64,000 nt of DNA from Candidatus Saccharimonadota bacterium. GTDB lineage: Bacteria > Patescibacteriota > Saccharimonadia > Saccharimonadales > Saccharimonadaceae. A model generated the notes under the pieces. It did not search any database. It was not told the origin of the DNA and saw only the letters and a program-made list of their open reading frames with translations. The translations under genes were made by a program, and so were the position numbers. Of the stretch, positions 31,878-39,102 are shown one piece after another (positions within the stretch are counted from its first letter, which is position 1; each line of letters starts with the position of its first letter). Location: assembly GCA_017514765.1 (NCBI GenBank), contig JAFWIU010000010.1, forward strand, positions 62,001 through 126,000, read 5' to 3'.

Positions 31878-32564
31878 TTATTTCTTGCCCTCTTTAATAG
31901 CTGCGACGAAATAATCAAGAAAGAGCTGCGTAGCCTTGACTGAGTCATCATTACCCGGGATAACATAGTCAATGTTGGATGGATCGACATTGGAATCAAC
32001 TACAGCGATGACCGGAATATGAAGATTGTTAGCTTCCTTGACTGCATTCTTGTCTTCCATAGCGTCAACTACAATAAGAGCAGCTGGCTGGTCGGTCATA
32101 TCCTTGATACCGCCATAACGCTCATTAAGTAAATCGATCTCTTCTTGGAATCTCTGAACTTCAAGCTTGGAATAACGATTCTCGAGTTCACCAGAAGCCA
32201 TGCGGCGTTCCAAATCTTTGAGTTTTTTGATTTGGCGATTCACGGTATCAACATTGGTTAAAGTACCACCAACCCAACGCACGGTAACGTAGGGCATTTC
32301 GACTGACTCGGCTGCTGCCTTCACGATGTCCTTGTGTTGTTTCTTAGTACCAACGAATAGTACCTTCTTGCCAGACTTAGCGAGCTCAGTGAGCTTAGGC
32401 AAGGCTGCTTCAAGACCCTCGATGGTCTTCTCTAGATTAATAATATGTGCTTCACCGCGTTTGCTGTGAATGTATGGTGCCATCTTGGGATGCCACCGGC
32501 TGGTTTTGTGCCCAAAATGAGCACCAGCTTCCAGCAGAGCTTTCATATCGACATCTACTGCCAT
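31878..32564 (-). CDS. rpsB: 30S ribosomal protein S2
   Basis: 228 residues with ALLEAGAHFGHKTSRWHPKMAPYI at the start, VLFVGTKKQ, YVTVRWVGGTLTN, and PAALIVVDAMEDKNAVKEANNLHIPVIAVVDSN, all S2 hallmarks. It sits at the 30S head-body junction. First gene of rpsB-tsf, with a structured leader at 32586-32621. Confidence 0.98.
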   Translation of the reverse strand: MAVDVDMKALLEAGAHFGHKTSRWHPKMAPYIHSKRGEAHIINLEKTIEGLEAALPKLTELAKSGKKVLFVGTKKQHKDIVKAAAESVEMPYVTVRWVGGTLTNVDTVNRQIKKLKDLERRMASGELENRYSKLEVQRFQEEIDLLNERYGGIKDMTDQPAALIVVDAMEDKNAVKEANNLHIPVIAVVDSNVDPSNIDYVIPGNDDSVKATQLFLDYFVAAIKEGKK

Positions 32565-32585
32565 ATATGATTTCCTTTCCCTTCA

Positions 32586-32621
32586 CTTTGGAGCCCGAAA
32601 TATCAGGAAATCCCTCCAAAG
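32586..32621 (-). promoter_or_regulatory. rpsB leader hairpin
   Basis: CTTTGGAG and CTCCAAAG form a perfect 8-bp stem about 20 bases before the rpsB ATG, within an 80-base leader. S2 leaders are autoregulated in several bacteria. The left arm contains GGAGGG, so the hairpin also hides a pseudo ribosome site. Confidence 0.6.
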
Positions 32622-32649
32622 CTGTTTCATTAAAACTGTTATTAATATT

Positions 32650-32658
32650 ATAATAGCA
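32650..32658 (-). promoter_or_regulatory. Extended -10 promoter of rpsB-tsf
   Basis: TGCTATTAT on the minus strand, overlapping a TATAAT shifted by a few bases. Confidence 0.55.
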
Positions 32659-32740
32659 CATATGCTTGAAAAAAGCAATACTTTAGAGTAAAATGTGGTC
32701 AGATGGAGTGGGTGCTCATTAATAGAAAGGAGGTGGAATA

Positions 32741-33397
32741 ATGTCCCTTGCAGCTGATAACATTATATCTGATTTACACACCAGTATTTCTTGTAATATG
32801 TTCGAGTTCGGTAGAGCGATCGAAATGACAGAGAGGAGATTGTATCTGTACGGAACCATATATAGCATAGACATGGACGAACAGCCGTTGTATTATGATG
32901 CTTCAAAGATGTCTAAGCTGGCAGAGTTTATTTTGGATTATAACCGTATAGACGAAGATATTGCTCCGGAAGAACGAGAGCCGATTCGACTTTATATCAA
33001 TTCACCTGGTGGTGATGTAACCGAAGGATTCGCCTTAATTGACGTGATGGAAGCAAGCAAAACGCCAATTTATACGATTAATCTGGCAGAAGCATGTTCG
33101 ATGGCTTTCTTAATAGGTATAACTGGCACAAAGCGTTTCTCGCTTCCCAGCGCAACCTTCATGATGCACGAGCCGTCTGGGCTCACGGTAGGCAAGTTTA
33201 GCGACATGGCAGATAAAGTTGCGTTTAATCAGCGTTACCAGGAAATGATTATCAAGAATCATGTTATGAAGCATAGTACAATGACGGAACAGAAATACAG
33301 TTCGGTCTCGACCAAGGATTTCTATATGTTATCATGCGATGCGCTGAAATATGGATTCATTGATGAAATTGTAACGGACATTAGCTCCATCTTATAA
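32741..33397 (+). CDS. clpP: ATP-dependent Clp protease proteolytic subunit (ClpP family)
   Basis: 218 residues. Family motifs: IRLYINSPGGDVTEGFALIDVM (about 87-108), the catalytic Ser in AEACSMAFLIG (about 120), the catalytic His in FMMHEPSG (about 143), and Asp in STKDFYMLS, which takes the place of DRDxFM. The sequence around the Ser (ACSMAF for AASMAA) and the 30-residue insertion-like N-terminus are divergent. It would form tetradecamers working with ClpX or ClpC; none is in this window. AAAGGAGGTGG gives a strong ribosome site. Confidence 0.88.
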   Translation: MSLAADNIISDLHTSISCNMFEFGRAIEMTERRLYLYGTIYSIDMDEQPLYYDASKMSKLAEFILDYNRIDEDIAPEEREPIRLYINSPGGDVTEGFALIDVMEASKTPIYTINLAEACSMAFLIGITGTKRFSLPSATFMMHEPSGLTVGKFSDMADKVAFNQRYQEMIIKNHVMKHSTMTEQKYSSVSTKDFYMLSCDALKYGFIDEIVTDISSIL

Positions 33398-33406
33398 TTT
33401 ATAGAT

Positions 33407-33431
33407 AGGTGAGCTTCGGCTCACCTTTTTC
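33407..33431 (+). terminator. Terminator after clpP
   Basis: AGGTGAGC-TTCG-GCTCACCT with a TTTTT tail. Confidence 0.93.
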
Positions 33432-33460
33432 TTTACATTTTGCGAAATCTCTGATATAAT
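33432..33460 (+). promoter_or_regulatory. Promoter of rpmE
   Basis: TTTACA (33432-33437), 17 bases ending TGA, TATAAT (33455-33460), then ten bases to ATG, so the leader is about four bases. Confidence 0.75.
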
Positions 33461-33470
33461 TGGAACAATT

Positions 33471-33824
33471 ATGAGTAAAAAAGAGTTACATCCTAAAGAT
33501 TATCGTGACGTCGTGTTTTCCGACGAAGCGGCTGGCTTTTCGTTTTTGACTAAATCCACGGCGAAAAGCGAGGAAACAATTAAGTGGGAAGATGGTAAAG
33601 AATATCCTTTGGTAAAGGTGCAGATTTCATCGGCTTCGCACCCATTCTTTACGGGAGAAGAGAAGATTATCGATACCGAAGGCCGCGTTGATCGCTTCAA
33701 GGCTCGTGCTGCACGCGCCGCTAAAATGAAAGCAGCGCTCGAGAGCAAAGCCAAGAAGGCAGCTCGTGAGGCAGAGAAGAAAGCTAAGGCGAAGGAAGAG
33801 AAGATTGAAGCTAAGGCTGAATAA
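33471..33824 (+). CDS. rpmE: 50S ribosomal protein L31 type B with Lys/Ala-rich tail
   Basis: 117 residues. The first 80 match bL31 of the zinc-free type: [48 protein letters not shown] and GRVDRF. No CxxC zinc ligands are present. Beyond the normal end there is an extra tail of about 35 residues of Lys, Ala and Glu, predicted helical, comparable to tails on other CPR ribosomal proteins. Its role is unknown. Monocistronic with a leader of only a few bases. Confidence 0.92.
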   Translation: MSKKELHPKDYRDVVFSDEAAGFSFLTKSTAKSEETIKWEDGKEYPLVKVQISSASHPFFTGEEKIIDTEGRVDRFKARAARAAKMKAALESKAKKAAREAEKKAKAKEEKIEAKAE

Positions 33825-33830
33825 AAGCAG

Positions 33831-33858
33831 AATCGACCTCTTAAATAGGTCGATTTTT
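33831..33858 (+). terminator. Terminator after rpmE
   Basis: AATCGACCT pairs with AGGTCGATT around a seven-base loop, followed by TTT. Confidence 0.85.
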
Positions 33859-33933
33859 GTTGGATGGATGTGTTTTACTGGCGTATAATGATGCTGACAA
33901 GTCGTCAATCTAACGTCTTCCAGTAAAGATACA

Positions 33934-33942
33934 TGGTATAAT
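33934..33942 (+). promoter_or_regulatory. Extended -10 promoter of frr-uppS
   Basis: TGGTATAAT, followed by a short leader with AAGGAG. Confidence 0.7.
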
Positions 33943-33965
33943 TAACTTATAAACAAGGAGTGATT

Positions 33966-34511
33966 ATGTTTGACACCAAAGAAGACCGCGCCAAGATGGA
34001 GGGGACTCTCCAGCGCTTTAAAGATGAAATGAAGAAAGTCCGGACGGGTCGGGCGCATCCAGATATGCTATCTGGTATCAAGGTCGAGGTGTACGGTCAG
34101 TTTATGCCTTTAAACCAAACTGCCAATATTACGGCGGCGGATGCGACTTTGCTCGTAGTAACGCCATTTGATCCAAGCAATATTCAAGCGATTGCTGCAG
34201 CAATTCGTGCTGACCAGGCTCTGGGACTCAATCCGGCCGATGATGGACGTGTGATTCGTGTACCGATTCCACCACTAACGGAAGAGCGCCGCAAGGAAAT
34301 CGTCAAAACCGCTTCTGCCAAAGTTGAAGAAGCGAAGGTAGCTATCCGTAATGTACGGGAGGATGCTAGAAAGGCTATCAAAAGTGCTACCGACTTAAGC
34401 GAAGACGTCAAGAAGCGTGCCGAGAAAGCCATTGATGATCTCACGAAGGAGTTTAACGACAAGATTGATGCCGAGTTTAAGGCAAAGTCTGAAGAAATCA
34501 TGAAGATATAG
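33966..34511 (+). CDS. frr: Ribosome recycling factor
   Basis: 181 residues from ATG 33966, with AAGGAGTG upstream. RRF motifs: KKVRTGRAHPDML near residues 20-32, EVYGQFMPLNQTANITAADATLLVVTPFDPS, and RVPIPPLTEERRKEIVK. It splits post-termination ribosomes with EF-G. uppS follows after seven bases. Confidence 0.97.
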   Translation: MFDTKEDRAKMEGTLQRFKDEMKKVRTGRAHPDMLSGIKVEVYGQFMPLNQTANITAADATLLVVTPFDPSNIQAIAAAIRADQALGLNPADDGRVIRVPIPPLTEERRKEIVKTASAKVEEAKVAIRNVREDARKAIKSATDLSEDVKKRAEKAIDDLTKEFNDKIDAEFKAKSEEIMKI

Positions 34512-34518
34512 GAGCAAT

Positions 34519-35193
34519 ATGTCAGAATTAAAACATTTAGGAGTGATTGCAGATGGAAATCGGCGGTGGGCGAAGGAAAAGGGTTTGCCCACTATTGAAG
34601 GGCATCGGCAAGGATTGAAATCAATCGAGAAAATGGTACTAGGCGCAATGGACGCCGGTATCCCATATATTACATTTTATGTATTTAGTACTGAGAACTG
34701 GGGTAGAAGCGAGAAAGAAGTTGCTTACATCATGAAACTCGCGGAAACCAAAATTATGGGCTACGCTGAGAAAATGAAAGCGCGCAATGGACGCATGATA
34801 ATTCTGGGTTCCAAGAATAAGATACCGCCCAAACTACTGACCATTATCGAAAAAGCGGAGAAGTTGACCGAAGACTGCGACGGAATTACCGTGTCGTTTT
34901 GTTTCAATTATGGTGGCGAGCAGGAAATTGCCGATGCTGCCAATATCGCACTAGAAGCGGAGAACGAAATCACGCCAGAGACTATTCGCAAGCATTTATA
35001 CCACCCAGAAATACCGGATATCGATATGGTAGTACGGACTTCGGGCGAGGAGCGCATCTCAGGATTCATGTTGTGGCGCTCGTCGTATGCAGAGTTTCTG
35101 TTTGTTAAAAAGTACTTCCCGGAAATGGGCGAAGATGATATTAAAGAAATCTTAAAAGAATACGAAAAGCGCAACCGCCGTTTCGGAAAATAA
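34519..35193 (+). CDS. uppS: Isoprenyl (undecaprenyl diphosphate) synthase
   Basis: 224 residues; a cis-prenyltransferase making the lipid carrier for wall and surface polysaccharide. Motifs: VIADGNRRWAKEKGLPTIEGHRQG (catalytic Asp in ADGN), TFYVFSTENWGRSEKEV, FCFNYGGEQEI, and RTSGEERISGFMLWRSSYAEFLF. Length is slightly under the 240-250 norm. It is in the conserved frr-uppS-(cdsA)-rseP order with cdsA missing. The carrier would be used by the polysaccharide locus at 40.9-56.6 kb. Confidence 0.95.
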   Translation: MSELKHLGVIADGNRRWAKEKGLPTIEGHRQGLKSIEKMVLGAMDAGIPYITFYVFSTENWGRSEKEVAYIMKLAETKIMGYAEKMKARNGRMIILGSKNKIPPKLLTIIEKAEKLTEDCDGITVSFCFNYGGEQEIADAANIALEAENEITPETIRKHLYHPEIPDIDMVVRTSGEERISGFMLWRSSYAEFLFVKKYFPEMGEDDIKEILKEYEKRNRRFGK

Positions 35194-35202
35194 TGCTATA
35201 AT
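35194..35202 (+). promoter_or_regulatory. Extended -10 promoter of the M50 protease gene (leaderless type)
   Basis: TGCTATAAT ends six bases before ATG 35209. It overlaps the end of uppS. Confidence 0.7.
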
Positions 35203-35208
35203 GGTCTT

Positions 35209-36525
35209 ATGGATATATTTTTAGGTGTTATTGTCGGCTTAATAGTATTGATGCTACTGGTCATCGCACATGAATTTGGGCATTTTTTGGCAGCACGCAA
35301 AAACGGTGTAAACGTGTTGGAATTCGGAATCGGGTTTCCGCCGCGTGCGATTGCTTGGAAGAAAGACGTAAAGACTGGTAAATGGAAGCGATTACCACGT
35401 AGTGAATGGTCGAAAGAAAAGGTTGCCAAGGTGGTTTATTCGGATAGCAAAGACACCAGCCTGACGCAAAAAGGGATGATTTTTAGCATAAACTGGTTAC
35501 CGATTGGTGGGTTTTGCCAGATGGATGGCGAGTCAGCAGAGGACAGTCGTGAGGGAACTTTCGGCAAAGCTTCGTTCTGGGCTAAGACTAAGATTCTCTT
35601 CGCTGGCGTAACGATGAACTGGCTAGTAGCGTTTATTATCTTTACGATTCTAGCATGGACCGGAATGCCGGAGTTCTTAGATGGACAATTTACAATACCA
35701 GATGACACCAGGAGGGATGCCACCCCAGTGCAGATTACATCGGTAGCCGAGGATTCACCGGCTGAGCGTGCAGGACTGCAAGCTGGTGATTACATTATCG
35801 AAGTGGATGGCAATGGGTTTACTTATTCTAGTGAAATCATCGACTACAACACGGCACATGCGGGAGGACAGGTGCGCTATAAGGTGGAACGAAAAGAGAC
35901 GGCCTGTACAGAACAATCAAGTTGCGAGGAAGAGTCATGCCCGTGCACAAAGGAAGAAGAAGTAAGAAGAGTATATGAACCAGTGGTAACACTCAATTCA
36001 GCGGACTCGGAATACCTACTAGGGGTAACAATGGCTTCGTCGCAGGCAATGTCGTATTCAACTTGGTCGGCACCAATCGTGGGAGCAGGACTGACCTTAC
36101 AACTGACTGGCGAAACATTCAAAGGGGTTGGTATTATGATGGGCGATTTAGTATCTGGTACAGCAAGATTATTTAGTTTTGATGATGCAGTACGTGAAAG
36201 TGGACAGGAGGCGCTCTCAGAAGTCAAAGATTCCGTAACGGGTCCAGTGGGGATCATTGGGGTATTATTCCCAGCCTTTACTACGGCAGGACCATCGAAT
36301 CTCGCCTTCCTGGCTGCCCTGATTAGTGTATCGTTAGCCTGTATGAACGTGTTACCGATTCCGGCTCTCGATGGTGGTAGGTGGTTACTAATTGCGATTT
36401 ATAAGCTACGAAAGAAGAAATTGACCAAAGAGACTGAAGAGAAAATTGTGTCGCGAGCCTTTATTGTGCTACTAGCCCTCATCTTTATCGTGACAATCCT
36501 AGATATTATAAGGATTACACATTAA
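35209..36525 (+). CDS. rseP: M50 site-2 metalloprotease (RseP/RasP family)
   Basis: 438 residues. The zinc motif HEFGH lies in the first membrane segment (about 23-27). A PDZ domain lies at about 160-260 (SPAERAGLQAGDYIIEVDGN), and the third zinc ligand lies in MNVLPIPALDGGRWLL (about 387-402). A Cys-rich, Glu-rich insert (CTEQSSCEEESCPC at about 233-246) interrupts the PDZ region, which is unusual. The family cleaves membrane-embedded anti-sigma factors and signal peptides. Overlaps the next gene by one base. Confidence 0.92.
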   Translation: MDIFLGVIVGLIVLMLLVIAHEFGHFLAARKNGVNVLEFGIGFPPRAIAWKKDVKTGKWKRLPRSEWSKEKVAKVVYSDSKDTSLTQKGMIFSINWLPIGGFCQMDGESAEDSREGTFGKASFWAKTKILFAGVTMNWLVAFIIFTILAWTGMPEFLDGQFTIPDDTRRDATPVQITSVAEDSPAERAGLQAGDYIIEVDGNGFTYSSEIIDYNTAHAGGQVRYKVERKETACTEQSSCEEESCPCTKEEEVRRVYEPVVTLNSADSEYLLGVTMASSQAMSYSTWSAPIVGAGLTLQLTGETFKGVGIMMGDLVSGTARLFSFDDAVRESGQEALSEVKDSVTGPVGIIGVLFPAFTTAGPSNLAFLAALISVSLACMNVLPIPALDGGRWLLIAIYKLRKKKLTKETEEKIVSRAFIVLLALIFIVTILDIIRITH

Positions 36526-37331
36526 TGAAAGAGAAGACTAACACCGATAAGACGAAGAAAGCGCCTGAGGCTTTGCCGAAAAAACAGGTATGGAAAACGA
36601 TTTTTTACATATTAGCACTGATGCTTTGGGTATTTGCGTCCATAATTGCATCACAGATAGTGGTGGGTTACATCATGGCGTGGACAATTGGCGCAGAAGC
36701 ATTGATGAAGCCGGTGCCAACGGCGGTTTATTCCGCTCTGTCGTATGTCGTGGCAATGCTAATGATAATCATGGTTCCAGCCCTGTTGGCCAGGAAATAT
36801 CCTAAATGGCATAATGGTGCAACTAGCCGCAAAGCTTTAGGGCTACACAATTGGCCGACTTGGACGGATTTAGGTTTAGCGCCAGTGGGATATATCCTTT
36901 ATTTAGTGCTTGCGGGTGAGCTCATGGCATTATTTAGCCTGTTCCCGTGGTTTAATTCGGGTGAAGTACAGGAGGTAGGGTTTAGTTATTACGTACTCGG
37001 GTTTGACAGAGTGGTGGCCTTCGTTACATTGGTGCTAGTCGCACCGATTGCGGAAGAAATTATCTTCCGAGGATGGTTGTATGGCAAAATGAGGGAAGCG
37101 TTAGCGAAACAATACTCAAACAAGGTTTCAATAATTGTGTCGATTCTGCTGGTTTCACTGGTGTTTGGTATAGTTCATCTACAGTGGAACGTGGGGGTAA
37201 ATGTCTTTGCGCTTTCGCTAGTGTTATGTGGGCTACGCGAAATCACGGGCACAATTCACTCCGGGATATTCTTGCATATACTGAAGAATGGGATTGCGTT
37301 TTATCTACTTTTCGTGCTGGGTATGGGGTAG
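36525..37331 (+). CDS. CPBP-family intramembrane metalloprotease
   Basis: 268 residues with about seven membrane segments after a basic cytoplasmic start. The diagnostic motifs are EEIIFRGWLYGKM (about 176-188) and FGIVHLQW (about 211-218), giving the paired Glu and His active-site residues. Related to prenyl-protein proteases and bacteriocin self-immunity proteins; substrate unknown. Translationally coupled to the M50 protease. Confidence 0.88.
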   Translation: MKEKTNTDKTKKAPEALPKKQVWKTIFYILALMLWVFASIIASQIVVGYIMAWTIGAEALMKPVPTAVYSALSYVVAMLMIIMVPALLARKYPKWHNGATSRKALGLHNWPTWTDLGLAPVGYILYLVLAGELMALFSLFPWFNSGEVQEVGFSYYVLGFDRVVAFVTLVLVAPIAEEIIFRGWLYGKMREALAKQYSNKVSIIVSILLVSLVFGIVHLQWNVGVNVFALSLVLCGLREITGTIHSGIFLHILKNGIAFYLLFVLGMG

Positions 37332-37333
37332 TA

Positions 37334-37342
37334 TGATATAAT
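37334..37342 (+). promoter_or_regulatory. Extended -10 promoter of proS (leaderless type)
   Basis: TGATATAAT ends six bases before ATG 37349. Confidence 0.75.
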
Positions 37343-37348
37343 GTACCC

Positions 37349-38578
37349 ATGAGATTATCGAAAACTTTTATTAAAACATTGCGCGAAGCGCCGAAAGATG
37401 AGACGGCGAAAAATGGCGCTTATTTGATTCGGGCAGGCTATGTCCATAAAGAAATGGCGGGAGTGTATGATTATTTACCGCTGGGACTCAGAGTGATTGA
37501 CAATATTAAGACTATTATCAGGGAAGAATTAAACAAGATTGGTTGCGAGGAATTATCGCTGACGACTTTACAGAATCCAGAGCCTTGGGAAAAGTCAGGT
37601 AGATTCGAAGACCAGGAAGTGGATATTTGGTTCAAGACAGAATTATCTTCGGGCGGACTAGTGGGATTGGCACCGACGCATGAGGAGCCGGTGACGAACT
37701 TGATGCGGTCATATATCAGTAGTTACAAAGATTTACCGGTGAAGGTGTATCAATTCCAAACCAAATTCCGCAACGAGCTACGAGCAAAGTCCGGCTTGAT
37801 GCGTGGACGCGAGTTCTTGATGAAGGATTTATATAGTTTCCATCGAACCGAAGAAGATTTGGATGCTTTTTATGCGGAAGTGGAAGAGGCTTATCGACGA
37901 ATCTTTGAAAGACTCGGGATTGGCGAAGTGACTTTTGAAACGTTTGCGAGTGGCGGAATCTTTACGAAATATTCGCACGAGTTCCAAACTTTCTTACCGG
38001 TGGGTGAGGATACCGTATATTATAATCACGATAAATCTGTCGTACTCAATAAAGAGGTATATAATGACGAGGTATTGAAGGATTTAGGAGCGACTGGTGA
38101 GAAGTTTGAGGAAACTAACGCCGCTGAGGTAGGCAATATCTTCAAGCTGAAGTTTAAGTATTCGGAACCACTAGAACTGAAATACATTGACGAGAATAAT
38201 GAGCAGGAGTTGGTGTACATGGGTTGTTACGGGATAGGCGTATCGAGATTAATGGGGGTGATTGCGGAAAAGTTTGCTGACGACAAGGGTTTGGTGTGGC
38301 CAGATACGATAGCACCGTATAAATATCATTTGATTGGAATTGGCGATAAGGGTATGGCAGAAGCGGAAAAGTTCTATACTGGGCGGGAAGACGTGGTGTT
38401 ATTTGACGACCGTGATAAGCGACCAGGCGAGAAGTTCGCGGATGCGGAACTGATGGGATTACCGCTGAGAATTGTGATTTCAGATCGGACTTTGGCAGAT
38501 AATACGGCGGAAATAACTGATCGGAAAACTGGCAAGAATTGGTCGGTAAACTTGGAAGAACTCTTCGAGAAATTTTAG
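37349..38578 (+). CDS. proS: Prolyl-tRNA synthetase without editing domain
   Basis: 409 residues against about 570 in E. coli. Class II core motifs: GVYDYLPLGLRVIDNI (about 36-51), TLQNPEPWEKSGRF, LAPTHEEPVTNLM, YQFQTKFRNELRAKSGLMRGREFLMKDLYSFH and MGCYGIGVSRLMGVI. The core runs straight through where the bacterial editing insert lies, so the INS domain is missing. A C-terminal anticodon-binding domain closes the protein. It charges tRNA-Pro. Confidence 0.95.
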   Translation: MRLSKTFIKTLREAPKDETAKNGAYLIRAGYVHKEMAGVYDYLPLGLRVIDNIKTIIREELNKIGCEELSLTTLQNPEPWEKSGRFEDQEVDIWFKTELSSGGLVGLAPTHEEPVTNLMRSYISSYKDLPVKVYQFQTKFRNELRAKSGLMRGREFLMKDLYSFHRTEEDLDAFYAEVEEAYRRIFERLGIGEVTFETFASGGIFTKYSHEFQTFLPVGEDTVYYNHDKSVVLNKEVYNDEVLKDLGATGEKFEETNAAEVGNIFKLKFKYSEPLELKYIDENNEQELVYMGCYGIGVSRLMGVIAEKFADDKGLVWPDTIAPYKYHLIGIGDKGMAEAEKFYTGREDVVLFDDRDKRPGEKFADAELMGLPLRIVISDRTLADNTAEITDRKTGKNWSVNLEELFEKF

Positions 38579-38580
38579 TA

Positions 38581-38609
38581 TTGACATAGTGTTAGTTTTC
38601 GTGTAGACT
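38581..38609 (+). promoter_or_regulatory. Promoter of greA
   Basis: TTGACA (38581-38586), 17 bases, TAGACT (38604-38609). A TAGACT/AGTCTA hairpin lies in the leader, and GGAG precedes the ATG. Confidence 0.7.
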
Positions 38610-38637
38610 AGAGTGAGTCTAATTTGGAGTTACGATT

Positions 38638-39084
38638 ATGATAAAGAAAACGATTAGTTTGACTGCTGACGGCAAGAAAGAATTGGAAGCGGAATTAGAC
38701 GCCCTAATTAAGGGTCGTCCAGCTATTGCCGAGAAGATTGCGACAGCGCGAGCTTTTGGTGATTTATCCGAAAATGAAGAGTATAGCTCCGCACGTAATG
38801 AGCAAAAGGTAGCTGAGAGCCGGATTCTGGAGATTCAGGATATTTTGAAAAACGCTAAGGTGATTCGTGGAGGGAAGCGCAGCAAGATCGACCTCGGCGT
38901 GACCTGCGATTTGGATTTTGGTGGCAGAAAAGTGACTTATACTCTGGTAGGACCGACTGAAGCGAATCCGCTTGAAGGAAAGATTTCAAACGAGTCGCCA
39001 ATTGGCAAAGCTTTACTGGGACGAAAGGCGGGTGAAGCGTTTGATTTCAATGGCAAAACGGTAAAGATTGTTGAAATTCAGTAA
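38638..39084 (+). CDS. greA: Transcription elongation factor GreA
   Basis: 148 residues. An N-terminal coiled coil carries the acidic tip DLSENEEYSSARNEQKVAESRI (about 42-63), which reaches the polymerase active site. A C-terminal FKBP-like domain follows (YTLVGPTEANPLEGKISNESPIGKALLGRKAGE). It rescues backtracked polymerase. Confidence 0.96.
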   Translation: MIKKTISLTADGKKELEAELDALIKGRPAIAEKIATARAFGDLSENEEYSSARNEQKVAESRILEIQDILKNAKVIRGGKRSKIDLGVTCDLDFGGRKVTYTLVGPTEANPLEGKISNESPIGKALLGRKAGEAFDFNGKTVKIVEIQ

Positions 39085-39086
39085 CA

Positions 39087-39095
39087 TGATATAAT
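39087..39095 (+). promoter_or_regulatory. Extended -10 promoter of lysS (leaderless type)
   Basis: TGATATAAT ends seven bases before ATG 39103. Confidence 0.72.
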
Positions 39096-39102
39096 ATATA
39101 GT

